From NCBI RefSeq assembly GCF_900112175.1, contig NZ_FOYT01000001.1:372001-436000 (forward strand): DNA of 64,000 nt. The letters run 5' to 3'. Position 1 is the stretch's first letter; each line of letters opens with the position of its first letter. A model generated the notes under the pieces. It worked only from the letters and a program-made list of their open reading frames with translations, had not been told where the DNA came from and ran no database searches. Source of the DNA: Halogeometricum rufum. GTDB lineage: Archaea > Halobacteriota > Halobacteria > Halobacteriales > Haloferacaceae. The position numbers and the translations under genes are program-made. This document shows, piece after piece, positions 18,375 through 28,471 of the stretch.

Positions 18375-18390
18375 GCCGGCGTGAGCCGGT
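18375..18390 (-). terminator. Conserved hairpin downstream of S-layer copy 2
   Basis: A GCCGGC-gtga-GCCGGT stem lies after the stop of the 18401 gene, with gaaagaaaggtgaag beyond it on the plus strand. It is the inverted counterpart of the hairpin at 6836-6851. Confidence 0.62.
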
Positions 18391-18400
18391 GGTTCGGACG

Positions 18401-20746
18401 TTAGTCGCGGCGGACGGCGACGAACGCCGCGGCGAGGAGCGCCGTCACGGCGACGACGACACCGAAGCCGGGCGTGCCGGTGGAGGTGCCGGTGCCCTCG
18501 GCGGGCGTACCGGTCTCGCCGTCAGTCGGCGCGGCGGTTTCGGTGCCCTCGGCGGGCGTACCGGTCTCGGTGCCCTCGGCGGGCGTGCCGGTCTCGGTCA
18601 TCGTCTCCGTCTCGGTCACCGTTTCGTTGGTGTCCGTCTCGGTCTCGTTCGCGCCGCCCTCGCCGACGTTACCGTCGACGGTTTCGGAGTCGGCCACGCC
18701 GCCCCGGACGGTCACGTCGAAGGTGTCGCCGGCTTCCTGCTCGCTGAAGTCGAACGTGCTCGAGAACGTCTCGTTCTCGGAGACGTAGACGGTCGCGGTC
18801 TTCAGGAAGCTCGGCTGCGTGTCGCCGCTAGAGCGGACGCGCAGGCTGAGTTCCGTACCGGGTGCGACCGTCGTCTCGCCTTCTATCGTCTGGTTCGCGG
18901 CCGCGGAGACGTTCACGGGTTCGTCGAGCGTGTGCTCGGCGTCGACGATCTCGTACTCGTCCTCGACCGTCTGCTTCTCGTCGTCGGCCGTGAGGTTGCC
19001 CTCGTCGGCGGCGACGGTGAAGTTGGCCGTCAGGCCGTCGTCGGCTTCGATGTCGTCGCCGGTCGTGCCGACCTCGTCCGTGTCGTAGACGATGAAGTAG
19101 GTGTCGTTGTCGGCGTCGGCGACGACCGTCGTGTTACTCTGTGCCAGCTGGACCTCGTACGGGTCGCGGTTCGCACCGGCGTCCGTCTGCTCGACCGTGA
19201 GGTCCACCGCGCCGCTCTGTTCGAGCGACCAGAACTCGGACGTCGCGTCGTCGTCGTTCGCGTCGATCGCTCCTTCGAGGCCGGAGGCCTGAAGCTGGTG
19301 AACGGCGAGGTCACCGTACGCTATCTGGTCGTCCTGCGTGAGGTTGCTGTTCTGGACCGCTTCGTAGACCGCTTCGGTGTCCTCGAAGTCGGTGCCGGAC
19401 GCGGCCGTCCAGCTGTCGAGCGCGCTCGTGTTGCGCTCTTCGAGGACGAGCGTGCCGACGCCCTCGGCGTCGACGGAGGCGTCGTCACCCGAGCGGACTT
19501 CGAGCGGGTACTCGCCCGCGTCGAGGAGCGAGTCGATCTGGTTCTGGCTGTCGGGTTCGACGTTCTCGATGGAGTCGTCGGAGTCGGCCACCTCGAAGGC
19601 GTTCTGCGCGTTCCCGATGGAGGCCTCGTAGGTGTTGAACTGGACCGTGACCTGACCGTCGTCGGAGCCGTCCTCGACGGTCACGTTCGTGCGGTAGCCG
19701 ACGTCGTCGTCGCCGACGGTCAGCGTCGCGGTGTCGGTGTTCTGCAGGTCGACGGTGATGTTGGCGATGTCACCGCGCTGCTCGGTGACGACGCCCTCTG
19801 CGACGTCTGCGCGACCCTCACCGGCTTTCGAGACGGTGATGGACTCGGACTCGTTGGTGACGCCGGAGTCGAGGTCGGTCGCTTCGACCGTGTAGTCGCC
19901 CGTGTCGGAGACGTCGAAGCTGAAGTCGGCCTCGCCCTGCCCGCTGAGGGACACGGTGTCGGAGGCGACTTCGTCGTCGTCGCCGTCGAGGAGGACGACG
20001 TCGACGTCGCGGTTGCCCGCGTTTGCCGTCACGTTACCCTCGACGTCGTCGTCGGTCGTGATGTTCGTGTCGTCGATGTTGGCGCTGAGGCCGAGTTGAC
20101 GGACCGTGACGGTCGCCGTCGAGCCGTTCTCGTAGGTGACCTCGTACTCGCCGAGCTGACGGTTCGACGTGTCGAAGATGTAGACTTCGCTGTTCGTGCC
20201 CGTGTTGCCCGAGCGGAAGTAGTTGTTGTCGTCGTCCGTCCCGACGATTTCGACGTCGGTCGAGCCGCTGTCGGCGACGACGGCGACTTTCGAGCCCTTG
20301 TAGGCGTTGACGTCGCCGTCCGCGCCCACGGTGACGGCCGCGAAGTCGACGTCGTAGGTGCCGTCGTTCGCGAGCGTCTCACCGGTCGCGTTGCGGATGT
20401 CGCCCGAGAGTTCGAGTTCGAGGTCGTTCGAACGGACGACCTCGTTCGTCTCGACGGTCACCGTACCGCCACTCGCGGAGATGTCGGTGATCGAGTCGGA
20501 GACGTTCTCGTCGTCGTCGGTCAGCGTGAAGTTCGCTGCCGTCAGACTGGCGCTATCGACGTTGCTGTTGAACGGTACTTCGACGACGGCCTGACCACCG
20601 GTCTGGTAGTGGGCCGCGCCACCTTCGTAGGTGAACTCGTGGTTGTCGGCGGCAGCCGACCCCGAGAACGCGATGGCTCCTGCGAATACGGAGCAGACCA
20701 TCAGCGCCGCGAGGGTGACTGCGCGGAGTTTCGATGTTTCACTCAT
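18401..20746 (-). CDS. S-layer glycoprotein paralogue, chromosomal copy 2
   Basis: The 781-residue protein has a signal peptide (1-33, MSETSKLRAVTLAALMVCS... ending SGSAAADN), an acidic beta-rich ectodomain, a Thr/Glu spacer built on GTPAEGTET repeats, and the PGF-CTERM anchor TPGFGVVVAVTALLAAAF. The segment ETTVAPGTELSLRVRSSGDT and the following ~60 residues are almost the same as in copy 1. It faces copy 1 across 11.6 kb, so the pair is a long-spaced inverted repeat. Its leader differs more than the other two. Confidence 0.92.
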   Translation of the reverse strand: MSETSKLRAVTLAALMVCSVFAGAIAFSGSAAADNHEFTYEGGAAHYQTGGQAVVEVPFNSNVDSASLTAANFTLTDDDENVSDSITDISASGGTVTVETNEVVRSNDLELELSGDIRNATGETLANDGTYDVDFAAVTVGADGDVNAYKGSKVAVVADSGSTDVEIVGTDDDNNYFRSGNTGTNSEVYIFDTSNRQLGEYEVTYENGSTATVTVRQLGLSANIDDTNITTDDDVEGNVTANAGNRDVDVVLLDGDDDEVASDTVSLSGQGEADFSFDVSDTGDYTVEATDLDSGVTNESESITVSKAGEGRADVAEGVVTEQRGDIANITVDLQNTDTATLTVGDDDVGYRTNVTVEDGSDDGQVTVQFNTYEASIGNAQNAFEVADSDDSIENVEPDSQNQIDSLLDAGEYPLEVRSGDDASVDAEGVGTLVLEERNTSALDSWTAASGTDFEDTEAVYEAVQNSNLTQDDQIAYGDLAVHQLQASGLEGAIDANDDDATSEFWSLEQSGAVDLTVEQTDAGANRDPYEVQLAQSNTTVVADADNDTYFIVYDTDEVGTTGDDIEADDGLTANFTVAADEGNLTADDEKQTVEDEYEIVDAEHTLDEPVNVSAAANQTIEGETTVAPGTELSLRVRSSGDTQPSFLKTATVYVSENETFSSTFDFSEQEAGDTFDVTVRGGVADSETVDGNVGEGGANETETDTNETVTETETMTETGTPAEGTETGTPAEGTETAAPTDGETGTPAEGTGTSTGTPGFGVVVAVTALLAAAFVAVRRD
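18491..18600 (-). repeat. In-frame spacer repeats of S-layer copy 2
   Basis: About 27-base units encode GTPAEGTET, with two good copies and degenerate ones around TAAPTDGE. The repeat sequence is unrelated to the 21-bp units in the other two S-layer genes, so the spacer evolves fast while the flanks are conserved. Confidence 0.8.
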
Positions 20747-20885
20747 AGTTGGAGACTGCGACGGAACGCAAGCTTTGGTCTACGACCGCCCGCGCCCGAC
20801 TGCTCGGAGGCGAACGGCGACGTACTCGGATTGCGTCCCTCGGGTAGGGGTATCTCGGATGCCTCGCCCTTGTTATAAGTGCCTT
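20747..20885 (-). promoter_or_regulatory. Promoter and leader of S-layer copy 2
   Basis: On the minus strand a TATA-like cttataac lies at about 20870-20880, followed by gagatacccctaccc (20842-20856). That 15-base block is identical to one in the element-borne S-layer leader (60627-60641). A leader of roughly 100 nt precedes ATG at 20746. The remaining spacer to the GH3 gene (to 21104) shows nothing further. Confidence 0.6.
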
Positions 20886-21104
20886 CTGGGTTGGAAAAAA
20901 TACTGCCAGTCGTACATCAAATACATCGAAACTGTCTGTTCACCCGGCCATCACGCTCTTGTACTCGAAACTATCCTTCCCGGTCGTCGTCGTGGCTGCT
21001 GACACGACGTTCGACAGGAAGCTGACAGCTCCGGGCGATTCGCGCGCAGTCGGCGGCGACCGGACCCTCGCGCGCAGTCGGCGGCGACCGACCCGCCGAC
21101 CGCC

Positions 21105-23327
21105 TCACTCGACCAGTTCGAACGTCTCGACCGCGGCGATGTCGTCGGCCGCGTGGCCGACCTGCACCTCGAACTCGCCGGGTTCCGCGGCGTACTCGTC
21201 GTCGGCCGTCCAGAACGCGAGGTCGGCCGCCGTCAGGTCGAACGAGACGGTCGCCGACGCGCCGGCGTCGAGGTCGACGTTCTCGAAGCGGACCAACTCT
21301 CTGACCGGCCGCGCGCGACTGCCGACCGGGTCTCTGAGGTACACCTGGACGACTTCGGTCCCGGCCCGGTCGCCGGTGTTCTCGACCGTCACGTCGACGG
21401 AGAGCGTCTCGTCGGCCGTCATCGTGGCCGCGTCGAGCGACACGTCGGTGTACGCGAACGTGGTGTAACTCTCGCCGTGGCCGAAGGCGTACAGCGGTTC
21501 GTTCGGAACGTCGAGATAGCGGGACAGGTACTTCTCGCCGGGGTCCGACGGCGGTTCGGTCAGGTCGGCGTCCTCGGCCGGTCGTCCGGTTCGCAGGCGG
21601 TTGTAGTAGACGGGTATCTGGCCTTCGGTGACGGGGAAACTCATCGGCAACCGACCCGACGGGTCGCACTCGCCGAGGAGCACGTCGGCGATGGCGGGAC
21701 CCGCCTCGACGCCCGGGAACCAGGCTTCGAGAATCGCGGGCACGCGTTCGGCCGCCCAGTCGATCGCCAACGGCCGACCGTTGAACAGGACGGCGGCGAC
21801 GGGCGTTCCCGTCTCGACGAGCGCTTCCAAGAGCGCTCGCTGGTCGCCGGGCAGGTCGACGTGCGCCCGACTCGCCGCCTCGCCGCTCTGACTGTAGCGC
21901 TCGCCGACGGCGACGACCGCGGCGTCCGCGGACGCGACGGTCTCGACTGCCGCCTCCAGTTGCTCGTCGCTGACGGCGCCGTCACGGTCGCAGCCCTCGA
22001 CGTACGTCAGACCCTCGACGCGGTCCGCGAGCGTCGCTCTGAGCGTCGTCACGTCGTCCGGGTCGCCTTCGGCGCGCCAGGCTCCGAGCATGTCCGTCGC
22101 GCTGTCCGCGAGTCCGCCGACGAGTGCGACGTCCCCCCCGTCGTCGAGCGGTAACAGGCCGCCCTCGTTCTTCAACAGGACCTGCGACTCGCGCGCGACG
22201 TCGCGGGCGGCCTCGCGGTGGTCGTCGGTGAGGAGTCGCCGAGACCGACGCTCCTCGTCGAAGTAGCGGTAGGGGTCCTCGAACAGGCCGAGGGCGCCTT
22301 TGACGGTCAGCAGTCGTCGGACGGCCCGGTCGACGAGCGACTCGTCGACGACGCCGTCCTCGACCAGGTCGACCAGTTCGGTCGCGTAGGCCCCGCTGAC
22401 CATGTCGACGTCTGACCCGGCCTCGATGCACGCCCGCGCCGCGTCGCGGAGGTCCCCGGCGACCCCGTGTTCGAGGAGTTCGCCGAACGAGTTCCAGTCG
22501 GACACGACGAGGTCGTCGAAGCCGAGTTCGCCGCGCAGCAACTCCCGCACGAGTTCCTCGTTGCTGCTGGCCGGGACGCGGTCGTAGAGGCTGAACGCGT
22601 TCATCACGCTGCCGACGCCCGCCTCCAGACAGGCCTCGAACGGCGGGAGGTGGACCTCGCGGAGTGCCGTCTCGGAGAGGTCGACCGTGTTGTACTCGCG
22701 ACCGGCCTCGGACGCGCCGTAGCCGACGTAGTGCTTCGCGCACGCGAGGACGGTGTCGTCCGCGGCGAGGTCCTCGCCCTGGAACCCGCGGACGCGCGCC
22801 CTCGAAATCTCGGCGGAGAGGTACGGGTCCTCGCCCGCCGCTTCCATGACGCGTCCCCAGCGCGCGTCGCGACTGACGTCGACCGACGGCGCGAACGTCC
22901 AGTGGACCCCGCTGGCGGCGGCCTCGGTCGCGGCGACGCGAGCAGATAGCTCCGCCATCTCCGGGTTCCACGACGCCGCCTCGCCGAGCGGAATCGGGAA
23001 GATGGTCCGGTGGCCGTGGATGACGTCCAGCGCCAGTACGAGCGGAATCCCGTGGTCGGACTCCTCGACCGCGAGTTCCTGAAACGCCCGGGCCTCTTCG
23101 AGGTCCGCCACGTTCAGGACCGACCCGACGTCGCCGTCCAGAACCCCCTGTTCGACGTCCATGTCGCCGACGGCGGTTCCCGTCGCGAAGTCGGCGTTCA
23201 ACTGGTTCAGCTGTCCCACTTTCTGTTCGAGCGTCAGTTCGGAGAGCAGCGTCTCGACGCGTTCCTCGACCTCGGCTCGTCGCTCGGGCGGAAGCTGGTC
23301 GAGCAACGACCGCGTCTGCGTTTCCAT
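21105..23327 (-). CDS. Glycoside hydrolase family 3 beta-glucosidase
   Basis: The 740-residue enzyme has the GH3 N-terminal barrel (KHYVGYG from 198; LVVSDWNSF with nucleophile D277), the alpha/beta sandwich (about 370-580, with AVLFNGRPLAIDW) and a C-terminal fibronectin-III-like domain (about 640-735, SVDVTVENTGDRAGTEVVQV). It releases beta-linked glucose or similar sugars. No signal peptide is seen, so it is probably cytoplasmic. ATG at 23325-23327 is preferred because a further upstream frame overlaps the TATA-like cataaag. Confidence 0.93.
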   Translation of the reverse strand: METQTRSLLDQLPPERRAEVEERVETLLSELTLEQKVGQLNQLNADFATGTAVGDMDVEQGVLDGDVGSVLNVADLEEARAFQELAVEESDHGIPLVLALDVIHGHRTIFPIPLGEAASWNPEMAELSARVAATEAAASGVHWTFAPSVDVSRDARWGRVMEAAGEDPYLSAEISRARVRGFQGEDLAADDTVLACAKHYVGYGASEAGREYNTVDLSETALREVHLPPFEACLEAGVGSVMNAFSLYDRVPASSNEELVRELLRGELGFDDLVVSDWNSFGELLEHGVAGDLRDAARACIEAGSDVDMVSGAYATELVDLVEDGVVDESLVDRAVRRLLTVKGALGLFEDPYRYFDEERRSRRLLTDDHREAARDVARESQVLLKNEGGLLPLDDGGDVALVGGLADSATDMLGAWRAEGDPDDVTTLRATLADRVEGLTYVEGCDRDGAVSDEQLEAAVETVASADAAVVAVGERYSQSGEAASRAHVDLPGDQRALLEALVETGTPVAAVLFNGRPLAIDWAAERVPAILEAWFPGVEAGPAIADVLLGECDPSGRLPMSFPVTEGQIPVYYNRLRTGRPAEDADLTEPPSDPGEKYLSRYLDVPNEPLYAFGHGESYTTFAYTDVSLDAATMTADETLSVDVTVENTGDRAGTEVVQVYLRDPVGSRARPVRELVRFENVDLDAGASATVSFDLTAADLAFWTADDEYAAEPGEFEVQVGHAADDIAAVETFELVE

Positions 23328-23426
23328 ATACGGTACGTATCCGGGGCGCTCATAAAGTGCCACCTCCGCCGCACCGCTCTGGATGCGACCGGTTTCGGTG
23401 ACCGTGCCGACTCGCCGGCCGACCGC

Positions 23427-24797
23427 TTACCGCGTCGTCTCGGTCGCCGCTTCGGACGCCCGGTCGTGAAGCTTCATCCTGACCTCCTCGTCCGGTCGCG
23501 AGGTTATCGTCGGGACCACCTCCAGATTCCGGTCGGAGACGAGTTCGAGGTGGTAGTCCTGGTAGACCGTCGCGAGGATGAGGCGGGCCTCGAGCATCGC
23601 GAAGCGGTCGCCGATACACCGCCGCGGCCCCGCCCCGAACGGGAAGTACGCCAGCGGCGGGAGCGAGCGTTCGAACTCCTCCGTCCAGCGCTCCGGTTCG
23701 AACGCCAGGGGGTCGTCGTACCAGCGCCCGTCCCGGTGGACGACCCACTGGTTCATGAACATCCTCGACCCCGCGGGAATCGTGTAGCCGCCGATTTCGT
23801 CCGTCGACTTCGCCTCGCGAACGATGCCCGGGACCGGCGGGAACAGCCGCATCGACTCCTTGACGACCTTCTCCGTGTAGGGGAGTTTCGGGAGGTCGGC
23901 CATCGTCGGCGGCTCGTCGCCGAGCACCGAGTCGAGTTCGGCCACCAGTTTCGACTCGACGGAGGGGTGCTGCGCGAGGAGGTACGTCGTGTACGTCAGC
24001 GAGACCGCCGTCGTCTCGTGGCCCGCGGTGATGAGCGTGATGGCCTCGTCGCGAATCTGCTTCTCGGAGAGCGAGTTCCCGTCGTCGTCGCTCGCGGCGA
24101 GCAGTTTCGAGACCACGTCGTGTTCGCCGGGGTCCCGTCGCTTGCGCTGGATGATCTCGTCGACGACGTCGTCGAGCGTGTCCCGAGCGTCGCTCATCCG
24201 CCGTCGGGACGGGAGCGGTACCTCCTCTGGGAGTAGGAAGTTCGGCAGGCTCGTCGTTGCCGGGAGGAAGTCGCCGACCGCGGTCTCGATGTCGTCGACG
24301 TACCGGTCGATGTCGACGCCGAACAGCGCTTCGGAGACGATTCTGAGGGTCAGCTCCATCATGTCGTCGTGGATCGAACGCGTCTGCCCGTCCGACCAGT
24401 CGTCGAGCATGTCCTCGGTCAAGTCGGTCATCATCCCGGCGTACCGCTGTATCTGATCGGGGTGGAAAGACGGCTGGACGAGGTGGCGGTTGCGCCGCCA
24501 CGCCTCGCCCTCGCTGTTGAGGATGCCGTTGCCGAGTAGCGGGCCGAGCAGCCGCTGGAACTGTTCGCCTTTCACGTAGTTGGTGTTGTTGTGGACCAGC
24601 ACGTGTCCGATGAACTCCGGGTCGTTGAGCTGGTAGACGTGATCCCGGTGGGTCTCCCAGTGGACGATGTCGCCGTACTCCTCCGCCATCCGTTCGCGGA
24701 AGTCCAGTCCGCCGAGGACGGAGTAGGGCATCGCGCCCACGACGGGGAGTCCCGTCGGACCCGGCGGGAACTCGTCGACCGCTGATTGGTCACTCAT
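23427..24797 (-). CDS. Cytochrome P450
   Basis: The 456-residue monooxygenase has the I-helix AGHETT oxygen-activation motif, the K-helix KESMRLFP (ExxR), and the haem loop FPFGAGPRRCIGDRF with proximal ligand C394. It resembles CYP102/CYP4-like soluble bacterial P450s that hydroxylate lipids or terpenoids; the substrate is unknown. No dedicated reductase is adjacent, though the ferredoxin at 6949 could serve. It is divergent from a Bat-type regulator at 24892, a likely controller. Confidence 0.94.
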   Translation of the reverse strand: MSDQSAVDEFPPGPTGLPVVGAMPYSVLGGLDFRERMAEEYGDIVHWETHRDHVYQLNDPEFIGHVLVHNNTNYVKGEQFQRLLGPLLGNGILNSEGEAWRRNRHLVQPSFHPDQIQRYAGMMTDLTEDMLDDWSDGQTRSIHDDMMELTLRIVSEALFGVDIDRYVDDIETAVGDFLPATTSLPNFLLPEEVPLPSRRRMSDARDTLDDVVDEIIQRKRRDPGEHDVVSKLLAASDDDGNSLSEKQIRDEAITLITAGHETTAVSLTYTTYLLAQHPSVESKLVAELDSVLGDEPPTMADLPKLPYTEKVVKESMRLFPPVPGIVREAKSTDEIGGYTIPAGSRMFMNQWVVHRDGRWYDDPLAFEPERWTEEFERSLPPLAYFPFGAGPRRCIGDRFAMLEARLILATVYQDYHLELVSDRNLEVVPTITSRPDEEVRMKLHDRASEAATETTR

Positions 24798-24891
24798 CTA
24801 CTGTTTCGAGGGGCGCGCCACGGTTGAGCGTTCCTTCCAGCATGTGAGCGGTGTTTATATTCCCGCCTCTACTCACACCGTGACCACCGAC

Positions 24892-25566
24892 ATGCTTCGC
24901 TACGCCACGCTCTCGCTCTCGCTCCCCGACGGAGTGCGCGAACCGACGTTCGACCTGTTCGACGACTCTCCGGCCGTCTCGACGACGGCGACGCGGTACC
25001 TCGGCCCCACCGAGAACGGACGGCACGTCGGACTCTCCGACGTCTGCGGCGACCTCGCCGTCGCCCGCGACCTGCTGGAGTCCGACGACGACGTGCTCCA
25101 GTACAACGTCGCGGGGACGGACGGACGCGGCGTCGTCTACGCTCACCATCGGAGCGTCGGGCCGATCAAGGAGTTGCTCGACATCCTCTACCGCCACGAT
25201 ATCGTCCTCGAGTGGCCAATCGACCACCGGGGACGCGAACGCGACTCCGCCGTTCAGTTCACTATCGTCGGGACGGACGAGGGCATCCACCGGGCCACCA
25301 CCGAGATTCCGGACGTCGTCGACGTCACCGTGGAGCGAGTCGGCGGCGTCGAATCGAAAGCCGAGGCGGAGCCCACGTTGACCGACCCGCAGGCCGCCCT
25401 GCTCGACCTGGCCGTCGAGAAGGGATACTACGAGGTGCCGCGACGGACGACCCAGCGCGCGCTGGCCGACCACCTCGACGTCGCGCCGGGGACGGTCGGC
25501 GACCGCCTCCAGCGCATCGAACGCCGGGTGATGACTGCGTACGCCGACCGCGGCGACGACTGGTGA
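24892..25566 (+). CDS. Bat-type HTH-10 regulator
   Basis: A 224-residue protein with an N-terminal sensor-like region (1-150) and a C-terminal HTH_10 domain (about 165-220): LTDPQAALLDLAVEKGYYEV then TTQRALADHLDVAPGTVGDR. This is the haloarchaeal Bat family of transcription activators. TATA-like gtttatatt at 24851 supports ATG 24892. It is divergent from the P450 gene, 94 bases apart. Confidence 0.88.
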   Translation: MLRYATLSLSLPDGVREPTFDLFDDSPAVSTTATRYLGPTENGRHVGLSDVCGDLAVARDLLESDDDVLQYNVAGTDGRGVVYAHHRSVGPIKELLDILYRHDIVLEWPIDHRGRERDSAVQFTIVGTDEGIHRATTEIPDVVDVTVERVGGVESKAEAEPTLTDPQAALLDLAVEKGYYEVPRRTTQRALADHLDVAPGTVGDRLQRIERRVMTAYADRGDDW

Positions 25567-25683
25567 GGGTGCTTGTCGCCGAGCGTCGCGAAGTATATGG
25601 AGGTATCTCACCGGAACCGGCGGGCGGTGATCGCTCTCGCGAAGTGTGTCGAGACGGGCCGCCTTCTGTCGTTCTCTCGTGTG

Positions 25684-25712
25684 TACGCGGTGGTGCCGCC
25701 CGGATTCGAACC
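25684..25712. other. Degenerate attachment-site copy
   Basis: tacgcggtggtgccgcccgg plus attcgaacc matches the 3' end and downstream flank of tRNA-Pro (63487-63520) at 26 of 29 positions. It is the outermost of three copies. Confidence 0.6.
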
Positions 25713-25989
25713 TTGGTCGTTCCGCTTTGCTCCACTCTCTCTGATTCCGTGGTCGTCCACGCACCACGGATTTCGGGCGTCGCGCACCGTTTCCTGTTCG
25801 ACCAATCAGTCGCTCCGAGAGACTTTCTTCGCCGCCATCATCGACTCCCGACGAGAGGGAAGGTAAAAACTCGAATCCGTGGATGGAGAGTGAAACTGAA
25901 GTTTCGTCCATCCGGGGGACGCACCTCCGATTTGGGCCGATTCAGCCGGTGAAACTAAACGGTTTTTCCGGGCGATACTGCCGCTTGGT

Positions 25990-26100
25990 CGGGGGATTGA
26001 AGCCCCCGCGTAGCTTTCGAATTCATGGCTTTCGTGGTGTGGTCACGGAAGCCCGTGCGGACTTGTGGTGCAACACGGGGTCCGCTTCTGTGGTGGACCC
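25990..26100 (-). pseudogene. Remnant of the hairpin leader and first codons of a zinc-finger gene
   Basis: Bases 26034-26085 repeat the two-hairpin arrangement found at 34797-34857: GGCTTTCGTG...CACGGAAGCC and then GCGGAC...GTCCGC. The inner part of the second stem differs between copies but stays paired (GTG/CAC here, CGATG/CATCG there). On the minus strand an ATG follows the first hairpin, as in the intact copy, and leads into about 20 codons (MNSKATRGLQSPD) resembling MLDTNFGGNQAPD before the match ends. The body of the gene is lost. Confidence 0.65.
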
Positions 26101-26170
26101 AATGGCGAACGAGAGGTCCGCGAAGGGATTCCGTTGGCCTGGCTCACGAAGTAGTGATTCATAAATTTTG

Positions 26171-26211
26171 CTCACTACTTAGTGAGGTATCTATCATCAC
26201 TTAATGAGTGA
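26171..26211. promoter_or_regulatory. Two operator-like palindromes before the repressor
   Basis: CTCACTA-CT-TAGTGAG (26171-26186) and TCACT-TAATG-AGTGA (26197-26211) share the half-site TCACT and lie 25-26 bases apart, centre to centre. They stand just upstream of the winged-helix repressor gene, so they look like its autoregulatory operators. Confidence 0.6.
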
Positions 26212-26249
26212 AATCTAATAAGTAGATTTCCCCTGTATAGGGAATAGCC

Positions 26250-26515
26250 GTGAACAGTGCTCGCAGGCAACCGGGGAATTGGATGCAACTTCCGATTGAT
26301 GACCGAATTTTAGAAGTTCTACATTCATCAGAGCTAGTACTTTCTCCAACGATAATAGCTGAAAACATTGATAAAAGTCGTGCAGAGGTAAGCCGTCGAC
26401 TTCCAATCTTAGTTGAGAACGACTTAGTTAAAAAACAGATAGAGGGCGTTATCAAGTTGCTGAAAAGGGAAGTTTGTATCTCTCTGGGCAGCATCATCCT
26501 ACAGAAGAGAACTAA
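26250..26515 (+). pseudogene. PhiH-type winged-helix repressor, frameshifted
   Basis: The first ~65 codons encode a PhiH1-repressor-like winged helix (PIDDRILEVLHSSELVLSPT; SRAEVSRRLPILVENDLV). At about 26448 the frame leaves the family pattern. One extra base in the ggg run of gagggcgtt restores RYQVAEKGSLYLSGQHHPTE and a stop at 26513-26515, the usual repressor C-terminus. So a one-base deletion is inferred. In the unshifted frame the gene runs on into the next one as an artificial fusion. Confidence 0.72.
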
Positions 26516-26531
26516 GAAGAGTAACTCAATA

Positions 26532-28255
26532 ATGATTGTAGAAGGTATTTCGACACAACAATACAAGAGCTTCGATAAATTTGACGCTAACATCGGCGAT
26601 CTAAATATTGTTGTGGGGAGAAACAATTCTGGAAAATCTGGAATAATTGATGTATTCTCAAATTATCGAGAAGTAATCCTAGAAAATTTCAATTTGCAGT
26701 CTGTGACCAGCCTCATCTCTGGGAAATCATCTAAGGGACAGTTATCAATCAAAATTAACTACAAGCTGACCTCTGTAGAATATGAGGCCCTTTTCGATTA
26801 TATGGCGGAAAAGAAAGGAACTACAAAATCTGATGTTGACCAGTTGAGGGAAAATAACAGCTTTCGCCACTTGACTCATACTATCGTGTTAGAAGATGGA
26901 AAATTATCCACCTCTTTACTTGCTGGAGAAATCAATGGTGAATTTGAAAAAATCACATACACGGATTCCAACGGTCGACGGAAGTATTTGAAGTTCGAGT
27001 CGTTACCAATGGCTCGTTACTCTTCAAGCACTACCTCGATGTATAATATCAGCTCTCCTTTTGAAAGAATGTTAAATCGACTGTAAGTGATTGGTCATTT
27101 ATTAACGCGTTCCGGCTTCCCAATGACCTACCTGCATTCCGGAACACCACAGATCTTGAGCGCGATGGGGACAACCTCGCACAAGTACTAAAAACACTCC
27201 GTGACGAGCCTAATGACAAATTTGACCGGATAGAGAGGGCTTTCGTTAATATTATGGATGGTGTCTCTGGAATTCGGGTTCCTGGGAGGAAGGCTAAAAA
27301 TATTACTGTAGTTGTTGATGAACCTGGATTCGGAACAGCGTTCGAACTTTCTGAGATCTCCTCTGGATCAAAAGAGATCCTGACTCTAATCACACAAATA
27401 ATCCTCTCAGATGGTTCATCGAACCTACTACTGATTGAAGAGCCAGAGTTACATTTACATCCTATCGCTGAGAGAAAAATATTTGACTTACTTAAGAACA
27501 TCTCAGAAAATGAGCTAACAAAGGTTATTGTGACGACTCATTCTGAAGTCTTTGTAGATCAGAGTAAAGTAGACAATATTCTTCATGTTCACAGAGATGG
27601 TGAAACTGGTGTCTCGGAGCTCTTCCGAGTCGAAGGATCTGCTGATGATGTCTTAGTGAACCTAGGATATAGCAATAGTAGCTTGTACCAATCTTCAGGG
27701 ATTCTTTTTGTAGAGGGTCGCTCGGATCAGAGAATACTTGAAGAATTTTCTAGAACTATCTCTTCGTCAGATGATTCGTTGAAATCGTTCGATGAACTAA
27801 GGATTGAAGTGTTTAGTGGGGGTGGTGATACGCTTGTAAAGAATGCTCCAACATTGGCGAACATAACCAGCAGACTACGTTTACCATTTTTATTCGTATT
27901 TGACTTTGATGATCAAAATCCAGATGAAAAACACCAAGATCTAAAAGGTGAGATCGGTGAATACCGAGTTCACATCCTTGACAAATATTGTATTGAATCC
28001 TATTTGATAGACTCTCCCAGAGCAATTTCGGCGGCATTCAATTTCTCAGAGAGTAAAATAGAACAGTATCTTAACAACAATTCAGGTCAGAAAAATTCCA
28101 AGAACGTTTTGAAGGGCCTTTTTAAGGAGTTTGCAGACGGAGTCACATACGATGAAGAACAGCATGGGTGGTCTATTGCTCGACAGATGAATGCTTCAGA
28201 ATTAGATGATGAGATGTACTTGATCGTTGAGCAAATAAATTCGATGCTCAGTTAG
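26532..28255 (+). pseudogene. OLD-family ATPase/TOPRIM nuclease, one frameshift
   Basis: The product would have about 575 residues. ATG 26532 is followed by an ABC-type ATPase with Walker A GRNNSGKS (29-36), the signature and Walker B region (FELSEISSGSKEIL; NLLLIEEPELHLHP) and the VTTHSE switch. A TOPRIM domain follows (SGILFVEGRSDQRIL; FLFVFDFDDQNP). OLD proteins are DNA nucleases, often in phage defence. At 27074-27076 the frame breaks (stop at 27084); one additional a in gttaaatcg gives MLKSTVSDWSF and joins both halves. No GajB-type helicase is adjacent. GC is far below the neighbours. Confidence 0.8.
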
Positions 28256-28471
28256 GTTGGTCTCAACGCGACCAAGACAGTCCATCTCTCTCATATCGGC
28301 GACGTTCAACATGGGACACTCAGATGGGAGACGAGATGCTATCGGAGGCTCTTAATGGTTCACCTGACGACTGCTGCTCACCCCCCCTTTCCTGAGTGCT
28401 TTACTCCGAAAATACTGAGATGATTCGTAGGCTGATCAATGCTGACCGGGATACTACGTAACCCCCGCGAA
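28256..28471. other. Gene-free spacer in the older element
   Basis: Spacer between convergent genes with a run of c (ctcacccccccttt) near 28380. No gene, repeat or clear terminator stem is seen. Confidence 0.4.

Noticed and set aside
25690-25767. Complete tRNA gene: GTGGTGC and GCACCAC pair as a 7-bp acceptor over 78 bases
   Set aside because: No D-arm or anticodon arm folds and the T-stem has mismatches. It is better explained as a degenerate tRNA-Pro 3'-end copy.
26250-27086. Natural fusion of a winged-helix repressor with an ATPase
   Set aside because: One added base restores a normal repressor C-terminus and stop at 26515, and the ATPase has its own ATG at 26532. The fusion is a frameshift product.
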